Below are positions 8,975 through 17,227 of a DNA stretch of 64,000 nt, in pieces. The notes under the pieces are model-generated. The model was given only the letters and a program-made list of their open reading frames with translations, was not told the origin of the DNA and did not search any database. The position numbers and the translations under genes were made by a program. This DNA comes from JANSWY01 sp965243755 (GTDB lineage Bacteria > Bacteroidota > Bacteroidia > Cytophagales > Cyclobacteriaceae), in NCBI GenBank assembly GCA_965243755.1, contig CBDEVW010000002.1, positions 744,001 to 808,000 on the forward strand. The letters run 5' to 3'. Positions within the stretch are counted from its first letter, which is position 1; the number at the start of each line of letters is the position of its first letter.

Positions 8975-11026
8975 ATGTTAAAAAACATATACACACCTAT
9001 ACTTCTTATCCTATTCTTAATCTCTTGCTCGGGGCAAACACAAACAAATGATTTGATTCATGAAACCAGCGCTTATCTCAAACTGCACGCAAAGAACCCG
9101 GTTGATTGGAAACCATGGGGAGACAAAGCACTCGAAAAAGCAAGGAAGGAAGATAAGCTGGTGATCATAAGCATAGGATATGTGTCCTGTCACTGGTGCC
9201 ATGTCATGGAGGAGGAAGCCTTTAGTGATGAGAAAATTGCTGAGAAAATGAATCAGCATTTTGTATCCATCAAAGTGGACCGGGAAGAGAGGCCTGATGT
9301 TGACAAAACCTATATGAATGCTTCCTACATCATTAACGGAACAGGGGGATGGCCACTAAACGTAATCGCCTTGCCGGATGGTAGACCAGTATATGCCGCC
9401 ACTTACTTGCCTCCTGATAAATGGGATGAGATGCTTGACTTTTTTATTAAGATGAAAGCAGAGAGCCCCGAGAAGCTGGAGACACAAGCCCGATCAATGC
9501 AAACAGGCCTCACAGCCATTGAAGCTACTCAGTTTGAAGAATCGAAATTGCCGGTAAATGAAATATTGACTCAAGCTGTTAGCAAATTGAAAGAGGAAAT
9601 GGACCCGGAATGGGGAGGCAGAAAGGGTGCTCCTAAATTTCCTATTCCAGTTTTATTGGAGTTTCAACTTCAGCACGCATACCTGTCAAAAGATTCTGCA
9701 TTATTCAACCACATCATTTTGACACTGGATAAGATACTTGAAGGAGGAATCTATGATCACCTGAAAGGTGGTTTTTTCAGATACTCAACGGACAAATATT
9801 GGCGTGTACCTCATTTCGAAAAGATGTTGTATGATAACGGCCAACTGATAAATCTATATGCCAACGCATACAAAATAACTCAAGATCCTGACTATAAAGT
9901 AGCAATAGAGCAAACGCTTGATTTTATTGACCAAGACATGACCTGGGACAATGGGTTGTTTTATGCATCGATTGACGCAGACAGTGAGGGAGAAGAAGGA
10001 AAGTTTTATCTCTGGAAAGATTTTGATGAAGCAGGTCTCGCTCACTCTAAAATATTGGAGTATTACTTTGGGATTGATGGCGCTCATGAGTTGGATGGAA
10101 AGCATGTACTCTATCAGAAGCACAATGTTCATAAGGTCGCTAAGAAATTCAACTTAGACACATTGGAAGCTAGAAAAATTATTAATGAAGGCATTGTAAG
10201 GTTAAATGAACATAGGGAAAAGAGAATTAAACCATTTCATGACAATAAGATCATCACCTCCTGGAATGCACTGATGGCTACAGGTTATTTAAATGCCTTC
10301 GAAGCATTAGGGAACCCACACTATCTGGACAAAGCAAAACGTACAATTGATCAGTTACTGGATTCCAATGTGAAAAATGATGTAGTCTATCACCTCACAG
10401 ACAGTAAACAAGCTTACCTGGAGGATGCTGTGTTTCTTGGTGAGGCGCTGATCAGGTTATATCAAAATACATTTGAGATTAACTATCTCAATAAAGCGCT
10501 TCAGATTACAAAGAAAGCCATGATTGAATTCGAAGATGAAGGATCTGAATTCTATTTCTATTCATCACCTAAAAATGGCTCTCTGGTAGTTAATGTGCAT
10601 GAAATAACAGATAATGTTGTTCCAGGATCCAACTCCCAGATGGCGATTAATTTATACCAACTGGGACATTATTATTATGATACAGGGTTGGTCAATAAGG
10701 CTGAAAAGATGTTGTCATACAGGTTGGAGGATCTACGGGAGAATCCATTCGCAAACGGGAATTGGGCCATTTTGGCTGGATGGGTCAACACGGGCTTGTA
10801 CGAAGTTGCTGTTACAGGACCTGGATGTATAGAACTCAGAAAATCCCTGGCAGCCAATTATATTCCGAATGCAATTTTCCTTGGTCACAGCTCAGAAGAA
10901 AACCTGACTTTGCTGGAAAACAAAGTATCGGCAGGAAGGTCTCTGATTTATGTATGTAGGAATAAAACCTGTAAGTTTCCAGTGCAGAACGTTGACAGGG
11001 CATTAAGTCAGTTAATTATCAAATAA
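8975..11026 (+). CDS. DUF255 thioredoxin-fold lipoprotein (YyaL/SPATA20 family)
   Basis: I use the ATG at 8975, which gives a clean lipoprotein signal (LFLISC, Cys18); a GTG at 8957 is in frame but adds six residues before it. The N-terminal DUF255 domain is a thioredoxin fold with the family block ETSAYLKLHAKNPVDWKPWG and the motif SCHWCHVMEEEAF, Cys72 and Cys75 forming CxxC. The rest is the helical, glycosidase-like (alpha/alpha)6 part usual for this family (KGGFFRYSTDKYWRVPHFEKM; WNALMATGYLNAFEALG). Length of 683 residues is normal. Most homologues are described as cytosolic; here the lipobox sends it to the envelope. It follows the FG-GAP genes on the same strand after 60 bp. The biochemical role of the family is unsettled. 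Confidence 0.92.
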   Translation: MLKNIYTPILLILFLISCSGQTQTNDLIHETSAYLKLHAKNPVDWKPWGDKALEKARKEDKLVIISIGYVSCHWCHVMEEEAFSDEKIAEKMNQHFVSIKVDREERPDVDKTYMNASYIINGTGGWPLNVIALPDGRPVYAATYLPPDKWDEMLDFFIKMKAESPEKLETQARSMQTGLTAIEATQFEESKLPVNEILTQAVSKLKEEMDPEWGGRKGAPKFPIPVLLEFQLQHAYLSKDSALFNHIILTLDKILEGGIYDHLKGGFFRYSTDKYWRVPHFEKMLYDNGQLINLYANAYKITQDPDYKVAIEQTLDFIDQDMTWDNGLFYASIDADSEGEEGKFYLWKDFDEAGLAHSKILEYYFGIDGAHELDGKHVLYQKHNVHKVAKKFNLDTLEARKIINEGIVRLNEHREKRIKPFHDNKIITSWNALMATGYLNAFEALGNPHYLDKAKRTIDQLLDSNVKNDVVYHLTDSKQAYLEDAVFLGEALIRLYQNTFEINYLNKALQITKKAMIEFEDEGSEFYFYSSPKNGSLVVNVHEITDNVVPGSNSQMAINLYQLGHYYYDTGLVNKAEKMLSYRLEDLRENPFANGNWAILAGWVNTGLYEVAVTGPGCIELRKSLAANYIPNAIFLGHSSEENLTLLENKVSAGRSLIYVCRNKTCKFPVQNVDRALSQLIIK

Positions 11027-11501
11027 TCAATCCATTATAAACTATCTGATAACAGATTACCAAAGTGCAGATCAACTTTAGTGCTGTTCCTGCTAAAAAG
11101 CCAATAAAAGAACCTACAGCAGCACGAAATGCCTTGTCCTTGTCTTTTTGGTATATCATTTCCCCCACAAATGCTCCCACCATTGGACCTATGATAAATC
11201 CGAATGGAGGAAAGAAGAATAGCCCCAGAATCAAACCTATAGTGCTCCCCCAGACACCATACCTGCTACCTCCCCACTTTTTGGTGCCCATTTGTGGGAC
11301 AATGTAATCCAGTGCGGTAATCGCAATGACCACAATAAGCCATATGATAAGAAACCGTGTTGAAAATGGAGGCGTTTCCTGTAATTGCAGGATAAGTAAC
11401 CCAAGGTAGCTCAAAGGTGGTCCTGGAATAATGGGCAAAATAGAACCAATCACTCCAATGAGGCCAATCAAAAGAGCAATGATGGCTATAAATATGTCCA
11501 T
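11019..11501 (-). CDS. DUF456 family membrane protein
   Basis: Small integral membrane protein of 160 residues. It has the DUF456 pattern: a first hydrophobic hairpin with a proline/glycine-rich turn (GVIGSILPIIPGPPLSYLGL), a central pair of membrane segments, and a glycine-rich GPMVGAFVGEMIYQKD motif before a last segment. Four or five membrane spans are likely. No function is established for the family. Its start lies 16 bp after the stop of the Nfu gene, so the two probably share a transcript. Its 3' end overlaps the convergent DUF255 gene by 8 bp, leaving no room for a separate terminator. Confidence 0.88.
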   Translation of the reverse strand: MDIFIAIIALLIGLIGVIGSILPIIPGPPLSYLGLLILQLQETPPFSTRFLIIWLIVVIAITALDYIVPQMGTKKWGGSRYGVWGSTIGLILGLFFFPPFGFIIGPMVGAFVGEMIYQKDKDKAFRAAVGSFIGFLAGTALKLICTLVICYQIVYNGLII

Positions 11502-11517
11502 TCCTTATAATATGTCA

Positions 11518-12099
11518 TTAAATTCCTTCGGCCTCCACTTCAGTTACATCATTTGGTAACATCCGTTTCAGTAGGTTTTCAATGCCGGCTTTAAGTGTAA
11601 GGGTAGACGATGGGCATCCACTGCAGGCACCTTGTAACAGCACTTTTACCCTTCCTTCTTCAAATGAATGAAATGTGATCGCTCCACCATCCTGCTCCAC
11701 GGCAGGCCGAATATACTCGTCAAGGATTTGCTTGATTTTTATTTCTATCTCAGTATCTCCCTCAGAGGCTTCATTATTGAACTCCGCTTGCGTCAGGATT
11801 TGTTTTCCTGCCTGGAGAAAGTCAACAATATGCTGTTTGATCTCATTTTGTACCTCAGACCACTCTACATTTTCATCCTTGGTCACAGTGATGAAATTAC
11901 TCATGTAGAACACACGCTTCACATAAGGATATTGAAACAATTCTTTAGCCAAAGGGGCATTTTCTGCACTCGCAATATCCGGAAAATCCTGACTCGCACC
12001 TTCAGGAAGTAGCATAAAGTTTGCTACAAACTTGAGGGAGTTTGGATTTGGATTAGACTCCAGATAGATATTGATTGGTGCATTTTGTATTGCTGACAT
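11518..12099 (-). CDS. nfuA: Nfu/NifU-type iron-sulfur cluster scaffold or carrier
   Basis: Protein of 193 residues with two domains: an N-terminal Nfu_N domain (residues about 8-95, ESNPNPNSLKFVANF) and a C-terminal NifU domain whose CSGCPSS motif (Cys about 159 and 162) would bind a 4Fe-4S cluster between two monomers for transfer to apoproteins. The frame can be extended upstream to 12135, but homologues begin close to MSAIQ, and the -7 box at 12143-12150 puts the likely transcript start near 12135, so the ATG at 12099 fits better. DUF456 follows in the same orientation. The gene symbol is by family resemblance; the Bacteroidota protein has the Nfu_N layout rather than E. coli NfuA's N-terminal domain. 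Confidence 0.9.
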   Translation of the reverse strand: MSAIQNAPINIYLESNPNPNSLKFVANFMLLPEGASQDFPDIASAENAPLAKELFQYPYVKRVFYMSNFITVTKDENVEWSEVQNEIKQHIVDFLQAGKQILTQAEFNNEASEGDTEIEIKIKQILDEYIRPAVEQDGGAITFHSFEEGRVKVLLQGACSGCPSSTLTLKAGIENLLKRMLPNDVTEVEAEGI

Positions 12100-12142
12100 T
12101 TTTTTGCTTTTTGATCTGTCTAAGCTATTAAACAACTGGCCA

Positions 12143-12150
12143 CAAAATTA
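12143..12150 (-). promoter_or_regulatory. Bacteroidota -7 box upstream of nfu
   Basis: On the minus strand this reads TAATTTTG, an exact match to TAnnTTTG, about 44 bp before the nfu ATG. I see no good TTTG -33 element 19-20 bp further upstream, so this is only a partial promoter match. Confidence 0.45.
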
Positions 12151-12177
12151 GTTCACATCTCAACCAATATGAACTAA

Positions 12178-13524
12178 CTATCTGAATTCTTCAACATCTG
12201 CCTCTTTAGTCTGCACTTCCAGCTTTTCTTCCACATCCAGTTTTTCAGGATCTATTCCATGGGACAATTCGCCTTCAGAGCTGGCCACAAGACTAGCCAC
12301 TGTAGCATCACCAGTAACATTTACAATGGTTCTGCACATATCTAGTGGTCTATCAAGTGCAATGATAAGAGCCAATCCTGCTGGATCTACGCCAATTGCT
12401 CCAAGCACTATCACCAACATGATCAGCCCGGCACCTGGTACGGCAGCAGCGCCAATGGAAGATAAGGTGGCAGTAAGTACAATGACTAACTGATCGGTAA
12501 GCGTAAGATCATGTCCAAATGCAACGGCAATGAAAACTGCAGAAATGGCCTGGTGGATACTTGTGCCGTCCATATTGATTGTGGCACCCATAGGTAAAAC
12601 AAAACTGGCTACTTCCTCCGATACCCCAAGGTTTTTCTCTACTCTCTCCATGGTAACAGGAAGTGTGGCAGCACTTGAGCTTGTGGAAAAAGCAAGCAAC
12701 TGTGCAGGAAACATCCCCTTAAAGAAATCTTTGTACTTGATTTTAGTAAATGAAGTTAGTACTACAGGATAAAACACAAAGATCATAAATGCCAACCCGA
12801 ATAAAACAGTCAGTGCATATACTCCAAGGGCTATGAAAAGACTAGCATCAGCAGCAGTTTCTACAATAAGTCCGGCCAAAAGTGCTAATACACCAATTGG
12901 TGAATACTTCATAATGATTTCAACCACCTTCAGGATGATTCCATTAACCCCGTTAAAGAATCCCTTCACCGGCTTCATCTGTTCATTTGGCGTCATGATC
13001 ATTGCTACCCCAAATAAGATTGCAAAAAAGATCACCTGTAGCATGTTCCCATTGCTGGTCATGGCTTTGAATATATTACTGGGAACAATGTCTTCCATGA
13101 GTTTCAAGGGGCCAGAATCCTTGACACCAGATGCAGCAGACTGTCTCAATTGTGCTTCGGAGGCATATTGTTCTTTTAATTGTTCTCTTTTTTCAGGATC
13201 GACGTAAGCCCCTGGATTGACAACATTTGCAAGGATCAACGCGATTGAAATAGCCAAAACAGTGGTAGTAATATAAAGACCAAGTGTTTTTCCTCCAATT
13301 CGGGATAGCTTGGCCATATCAGTCAGGTTTGAAATTCCATCGATTAAGGAAACAAGGATCAACGGGATGGCGATCAGCTTTAGCATGCTTACAAATATGG
13401 TCCCAAATGGTTTGATCCAGTCTATTACAAATTGTTCAAATCCAAAATAAGATCCAAGGAGTCCAATGATAACTCCCAGTACCATTCCAATTCCAATCTT
13501 AGCTACTAGTGATAGCTTCTTCAT
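12178..13524 (-). CDS. dicarboxylate/amino acid:cation symporter (DAACS family)
   Basis: Inner-membrane sodium- or proton-coupled importer of glutamate, aspartate or C4-dicarboxylates, of the GltP/GltT/DctA family. Diagnostic features are the serine-rich re-entrant loop STSSSAATLPVTMERV, the NMDGTSIHQAI motif that holds cation and substrate, and PGAGLIMLVIVLGAIG in the second hairpin followed by DRPLDMCRTIVNVTGD. Length (448) and eight-span topology are normal. The C-terminal tail is acidic and cytoplasmic. It lies 24 bp downstream of aroC on the same strand and may be cotranscribed with it. The exact substrate cannot be decided between acidic amino acids and dicarboxylates. Confidence 0.93.
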   Translation of the reverse strand: MKKLSLVAKIGIGMVLGVIIGLLGSYFGFEQFVIDWIKPFGTIFVSMLKLIAIPLILVSLIDGISNLTDMAKLSRIGGKTLGLYITTTVLAISIALILANVVNPGAYVDPEKREQLKEQYASEAQLRQSAASGVKDSGPLKLMEDIVPSNIFKAMTSNGNMLQVIFFAILFGVAMIMTPNEQMKPVKGFFNGVNGIILKVVEIIMKYSPIGVLALLAGLIVETAADASLFIALGVYALTVLFGLAFMIFVFYPVVLTSFTKIKYKDFFKGMFPAQLLAFSTSSSAATLPVTMERVEKNLGVSEEVASFVLPMGATINMDGTSIHQAISAVFIAVAFGHDLTLTDQLVIVLTATLSSIGAAAVPGAGLIMLVIVLGAIGVDPAGLALIIALDRPLDMCRTIVNVTGDATVASLVASSEGELSHGIDPEKLDVEEKLEVQTKEADVEEFR

Positions 13525-13548
13525 ATCAATATTTGGGTTAGATTAATG

Positions 13549-14625
13549 CTACAATTTAGAAGTCTGATTGATCAAATAAAAATCAGTAATAACCAATGCA
13601 GACATGGCTTCCACAATTGGGACAGCACGGGGAACTACGCATGGGTCATGTCTTCCTTTGCCAGAGACAACTACCTCATTACCAGCTTCATCAACACTAG
13701 GTTGATCCTGCATTATGGTGGCTACTGGCTTAAATGCCACTCGAAAATAGATGTCCTCGCCGTTGCTAATTCCTCCCTGGATGCCACCTGAGTAGTTGGT
13801 GGTGGTTTTCACTTTACCGTCATCACTGACAAATGCATCATTATGCTCAGATCCTCTCATCTTCACTCCGTCAAAACCACTTCCATACTCAAAACCTTTC
13901 ACGGCATTGATGCTCAACATGGCTTTTCCCAGTTCGGCATGCAGCTTATCAAATACTGGCTGCCCTAAACCAGGAGGTACCCCCTTTATCACACCAGTCA
14001 CAACGCCACCTATCGTATCCCGATCTTTTCGCACCTGATCGATTAATTCAATCATCTGTTCTGCCATCTGCGCGTCTGGACATCTGACAATATTGTCATC
14101 GGTTTTGGAGAGATCCAGCTCCTGATAAGATTTTTGAAGGGATAGATCACCTACCTGCGAGACATAGGCATATACTTCGATCCCCTTTTCTTTTAAAAAC
14201 CCCTTTGCCAAAGCACCAGCAGCAACCCTGGCAGCAGTTTCTCTGGCAGAGCTTCTTCCTCCCCCTCTGTAATCCCTTATACCATATTTTTCCTGATAGG
14301 TATAGTCAGCATGACTTGGCCGGTATTTATCTGCAATATGGCTGTAGTCTTTACTTCTTTGGTCTGCATTGTAAATGACCATTCCAATAGGAGTACCAGT
14401 AGTTTTGCCTTCGAATACACCCGAAAGTATTTCTACTTTGTCTCCTTCTTTTCGTTGCGTAGTGATTTTGGACTGCCCGGGTTTCCGACGGTCCATTTCC
14501 GATTGGATGAATTCAGGATCAACCGTTAATCCGGCCGGGCATCCATCTATTGTTACCCCTAATCCAACACCATGCGATTCTCCAAAAGTGGTAATACGGA
14601 ATACTCTTCCGAAACTATTTGACAT
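13549..14625 (-). CDS. aroC: chorismate synthase
   Basis: Catalyses the last step of the shikimate pathway, conversion of 5-enolpyruvylshikimate-3-phosphate to chorismate with reduced FMN as cofactor. All three family signatures are present: GESHGVGLGVTIDGCPAGL at the N-terminus, RGGGRSSARETAARVAAGA in the middle, and the C-terminal RHDPCVVPRAVPIVEAM; the FMN-site region GGISNGEDIYFRVAFKP is intact. Length of 358 residues is normal. The ATG overlaps the end of the upstream BatD-like gene by 11 bp, implying cotranscription and possibly coupled translation. Confidence 0.98.
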   Translation of the reverse strand: MSNSFGRVFRITTFGESHGVGLGVTIDGCPAGLTVDPEFIQSEMDRRKPGQSKITTQRKEGDKVEILSGVFEGKTTGTPIGMVIYNADQRSKDYSHIADKYRPSHADYTYQEKYGIRDYRGGGRSSARETAARVAAGALAKGFLKEKGIEVYAYVSQVGDLSLQKSYQELDLSKTDDNIVRCPDAQMAEQMIELIDQVRKDRDTIGGVVTGVIKGVPPGLGQPVFDKLHAELGKAMLSINAVKGFEYGSGFDGVKMRGSEHNDAFVSDDGKVKTTTNYSGGIQGGISNGEDIYFRVAFKPVATIMQDQPSVDEAGNEVVVSGKGRHDPCVVPRAVPIVEAMSALVITDFYLINQTSKL

Positions 14626-16810
14626 GCTGATCTGATTTATCGTATAGTAAAACGGGCATAAAGATAAACGGAATTAGCCATGAAAGAACTTCCAGCCCAT
14701 TTTTTCTATCCTGAAATTTAATCAGATGCTGTACAAACCTTACAGGGAACATTGAGGTGAAATACTCCCACCAGCTTAGTTGGCAATTGACAATTTCTGC
14801 AAGCTTATAATAACCATAAAATGGCACCAAAGAGGTCCACAGTGATTTGCCATTCTTCCAATGGAAATAGAAAATGGCATTTACAAGTAGGTAAGCCAAC
14901 ACACCAACCACATGAGCAAAGATACTTGCCAGGTTATCAGGAATTTGATAATACTCGCTATTTCCTGAGATCAGATTGAAATAAAGGTAGACCGGTAATA
15001 TTATGGCTAAATGCGATATAAGGGCATTCCAATAAGTTACCCTGCTTTTTTTATTGGAGATCCATTTAGTAACCTGAAAATATACTATTGCTACCAGCAA
15101 CAGATTGGCAAAGAAATAGAAATCCATCAACGAACTAATGGAAACACTGCTATTGATAATTTCCACGAGTATCCATCCGAGGGTTATCACGATTCCCCAT
15201 CCCAAAGAATAGACTACCACATTTTCACCAAGTTTTTCGAAAAATGTAAGTTGCTCTTCCTCCTGTGGATCATAAATAACTTCAGTGCTAACAGAAGGTT
15301 TTTTTAGCGTTGTTGTTTCTTCCTGTTGCTTAGGGTCTGAAGTGAACGCTTGTTTTGATATTCGTACGATCTCCCGGGAATTGAAGCCAATGATTGTGAG
15401 CAAAAGAATTACCAAGCTGGCATTCAATATCAGTTTGCCGTTGATGCCAGACTCCAATGATTTGAGATCATTGCTTTCGAATTCTATTTTGTCGTAAAAA
15501 GAGCCCAGATCACTGGCCAGGATAGACTCGTTTTTCTTGCTTTCACCTGTGACCTCTATCGTAAGTTCACTACTCAAGGTGTCATACCTTTCTGCAATAG
15601 GGTCAAAGTAAATCCAGGAGAAGTAATCCTTGAGATTGTATGTGCCGGGTTCATTTGGTATGCCGTAGTAATTAAATGATTTTGTGCCAGAGACCGTATT
15701 TCTACTTCTATTAATGTTTACCCGCTTATTGGGGTCATAAATATTGATATTGTCCTGATCAGCATTGATGATCGGGTCCTCAATGGCACTTATATTGCCT
15801 ATTCCGGTGATATCAAAGGAGTACTCAAAGCTCTCACCGGTTTTTAATGTCTTCTTATCAATACTTTCTTTGAGACGGTAATTGCCAACGGTGACAGTTT
15901 CTTTCAAAGGGTGAGGAGGGAGATCCTTCACTTTTACGGTCTTAGGTTTTGATGAGAACTTTTGAAAATCTTCCTGCTTATTCCTGCCAAAAAATGACGG
16001 TGTTTTGGCTACTTTATATTTGATTAACTCAAGATCTACACTAGGAAAGTGAACTGCTTCAGTATTCCATGGATAAAATGTAGCCTGGTATACTTTGTAT
16101 TGCGTATACCTTTCATTGTTGATTGTGACCGGCTCACCAGTGATATTTTCGATATTAAAACTCTCCTCCCAGCAGTTTGAAGGCTTGATGATGCTGGTAA
16201 TTTCCGTGATTTGTTTGCCCAGTTCATAAAAACGCATATCAGCTTTGTTTCGAGCAGAGACATAAAATGCCAATGTGGTTGTGAATCCTTCTCCAAGGTA
16301 AACTTCATCCTTGTCTGTGGTGAGTGCAAGAAATGCATCCGCCTCAACATCTACAAACTCAACATTTCTTTTAGGTCTGCCAAAAAAATCCTCAAAAGGG
16401 TCATTATCAAAGAAACCACGCCTCTGCCTTTGTACAGGAGGACCAACTTTTATGGTCTTTCCCGGAGACTTCACTACTTTTCCATTGACCGTTATCTGAA
16501 ATGGTGGAATTTTTATCGTGCCCTCCTTACTTGCAACATAATTCATGGTGCGGCTTTGGGAAGAGGACATTCTTCCATTGATGTAATTGGTGGTAGAGGA
16601 ACTGCTGATGTTTCTCTTAGAGAGACCTGGGATATCCGGGAAATCCGAAAGACTTCCAAATGCTTCATTGTGCACAGTCACTGTAATTGTAAATGGTTGA
16701 TTAAGTCCGATTTCGTCTGGACCTAAGTTTATTGTAACCTCTTGTGCATTAGCGGAATAGCCTATTAATATTAGTAAAAAACTAATGGATTTCGTGAGAT
16801 ATTTTTTCAT
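14615..16810 (-). CDS. batD: BatD-family protein with extra C-terminal multi-span membrane domain
   Basis: Starts at the ATG at 16810, giving a signal peptide that ends near GYSANA (an in-frame start at 16834 adds 8 residues). Residues about 23-470 are the BatD (oxygen tolerance) region: tandem beta-sandwich domains with LNQPFTITVTVHN, MNYVASKEGTIKIPPFQI and LKTGESFEYSFDITGIGNI. A membrane span (LILNASLVILLLTIIGF) normally ends such proteins. Here about 240 more residues follow: a charged linker, then five or six spans ending in KSLWTSLVPFYGYYKLAEIV, which resembles the small membrane domain found at the start of some Bacteroidota signal peptidases (DUF5684-like; from memory). BatA, BatB and the MoxR ATPase that usually accompany BatD are not in the window. 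Function beyond envelope/stress roles proposed for Bat proteins is unknown. Confidence 0.82.
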   Translation of the reverse strand: MKKYLTKSISFLLILIGYSANAQEVTINLGPDEIGLNQPFTITVTVHNEAFGSLSDFPDIPGLSKRNISSSSTTNYINGRMSSSQSRTMNYVASKEGTIKIPPFQITVNGKVVKSPGKTIKVGPPVQRQRRGFFDNDPFEDFFGRPKRNVEFVDVEADAFLALTTDKDEVYLGEGFTTTLAFYVSARNKADMRFYELGKQITEITSIIKPSNCWEESFNIENITGEPVTINNERYTQYKVYQATFYPWNTEAVHFPSVDLELIKYKVAKTPSFFGRNKQEDFQKFSSKPKTVKVKDLPPHPLKETVTVGNYRLKESIDKKTLKTGESFEYSFDITGIGNISAIEDPIINADQDNINIYDPNKRVNINRSRNTVSGTKSFNYYGIPNEPGTYNLKDYFSWIYFDPIAERYDTLSSELTIEVTGESKKNESILASDLGSFYDKIEFESNDLKSLESGINGKLILNASLVILLLTIIGFNSREIVRISKQAFTSDPKQQEETTTLKKPSVSTEVIYDPQEEEQLTFFEKLGENVVVYSLGWGIVITLGWILVEIINSSVSISSLMDFYFFANLLLVAIVYFQVTKWISNKKSRVTYWNALISHLAIILPVYLYFNLISGNSEYYQIPDNLASIFAHVVGVLAYLLVNAIFYFHWKNGKSLWTSLVPFYGYYKLAEIVNCQLSWWEYFTSMFPVRFVQHLIKFQDRKNGLEVLSWLIPFIFMPVLLYDKSDQHVK

Positions 16811-16981
16811 ATTCTCAAAATGTGAATGCAACATTATGAAATTCGAAAACGTTTACAATCCGAGTTACGTCTCTTGATTTATTGCCTTGGATTTGCTAAA
16901 TTAAGAAACAATAAATTATAAACGAGTTCTTTAACGTCTTGAGAAACCCAACTGTTAATTTTTTAACAAAATTTATGAATT

Positions 16982-17173
16982 ATGCTCGAATACTTTAAAA
17001 CCATTTTATCCAAAGTGAGCTTTGACAAGTGGTTATTTGAGAAGGAGTTGCGTAAGGCAATTCAGTCTTTAGTCAATGAGGAAATTTCAAAACTTAAAGA
17101 ATGGTGTTACGAAAATTTTGGACACATTTACCTGAATATTCTTAACAGACATTTTGAACAGCAAGCAGTGTAA
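16982..17173 (+). CDS. small conserved-looking protein of unknown function
   Basis: A 63-residue protein, acidic-basic amphipathic and mostly helical (FDKWLFEKELRKAIQSLV; EEISKLKEWCYENFG), with no signal peptide and no membrane span. I do not recognise a named family. Three points support it as a real gene: it sits alone in a gap between two divergent neighbours, an AT-rich leader precedes it, and a strong terminator on the same strand follows 25 bp after the stop. The single Cys lies in the WCYENFG segment. Confidence 0.6.
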   Translation: MLEYFKTILSKVSFDKWLFEKELRKAIQSLVNEEISKLKEWCYENFGHIYLNILNRHFEQQAV

Positions 17174-17198
17174 AAACATTAAAAAAATTGGAACATGG

Positions 17199-17227
17199 AA
17201 TCCCGCTACTTAGTGGGATTTTTTTTT
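17199..17227 (+). terminator. intrinsic terminator after the small gene
   Basis: AATCCCGCTA (17199-17208) pairs with TAGTGGGATT (17211-17220), followed by a run of at least seven T. It overlaps the stop codon and last codons of queG on the other strand, so the two converging genes are packed to the last base. Confidence 0.8.

Noticed and set aside
12833..13207. 124-codon frame antisense to the symporter
   Set aside because: The symporter reading is intact and diagnostic; the antisense frame is a by-product of its codon bias.
16211..16726. 171-codon frame antisense to the BatD gene
   Set aside because: It lies wholly inside a well-supported gene and shows no family features.
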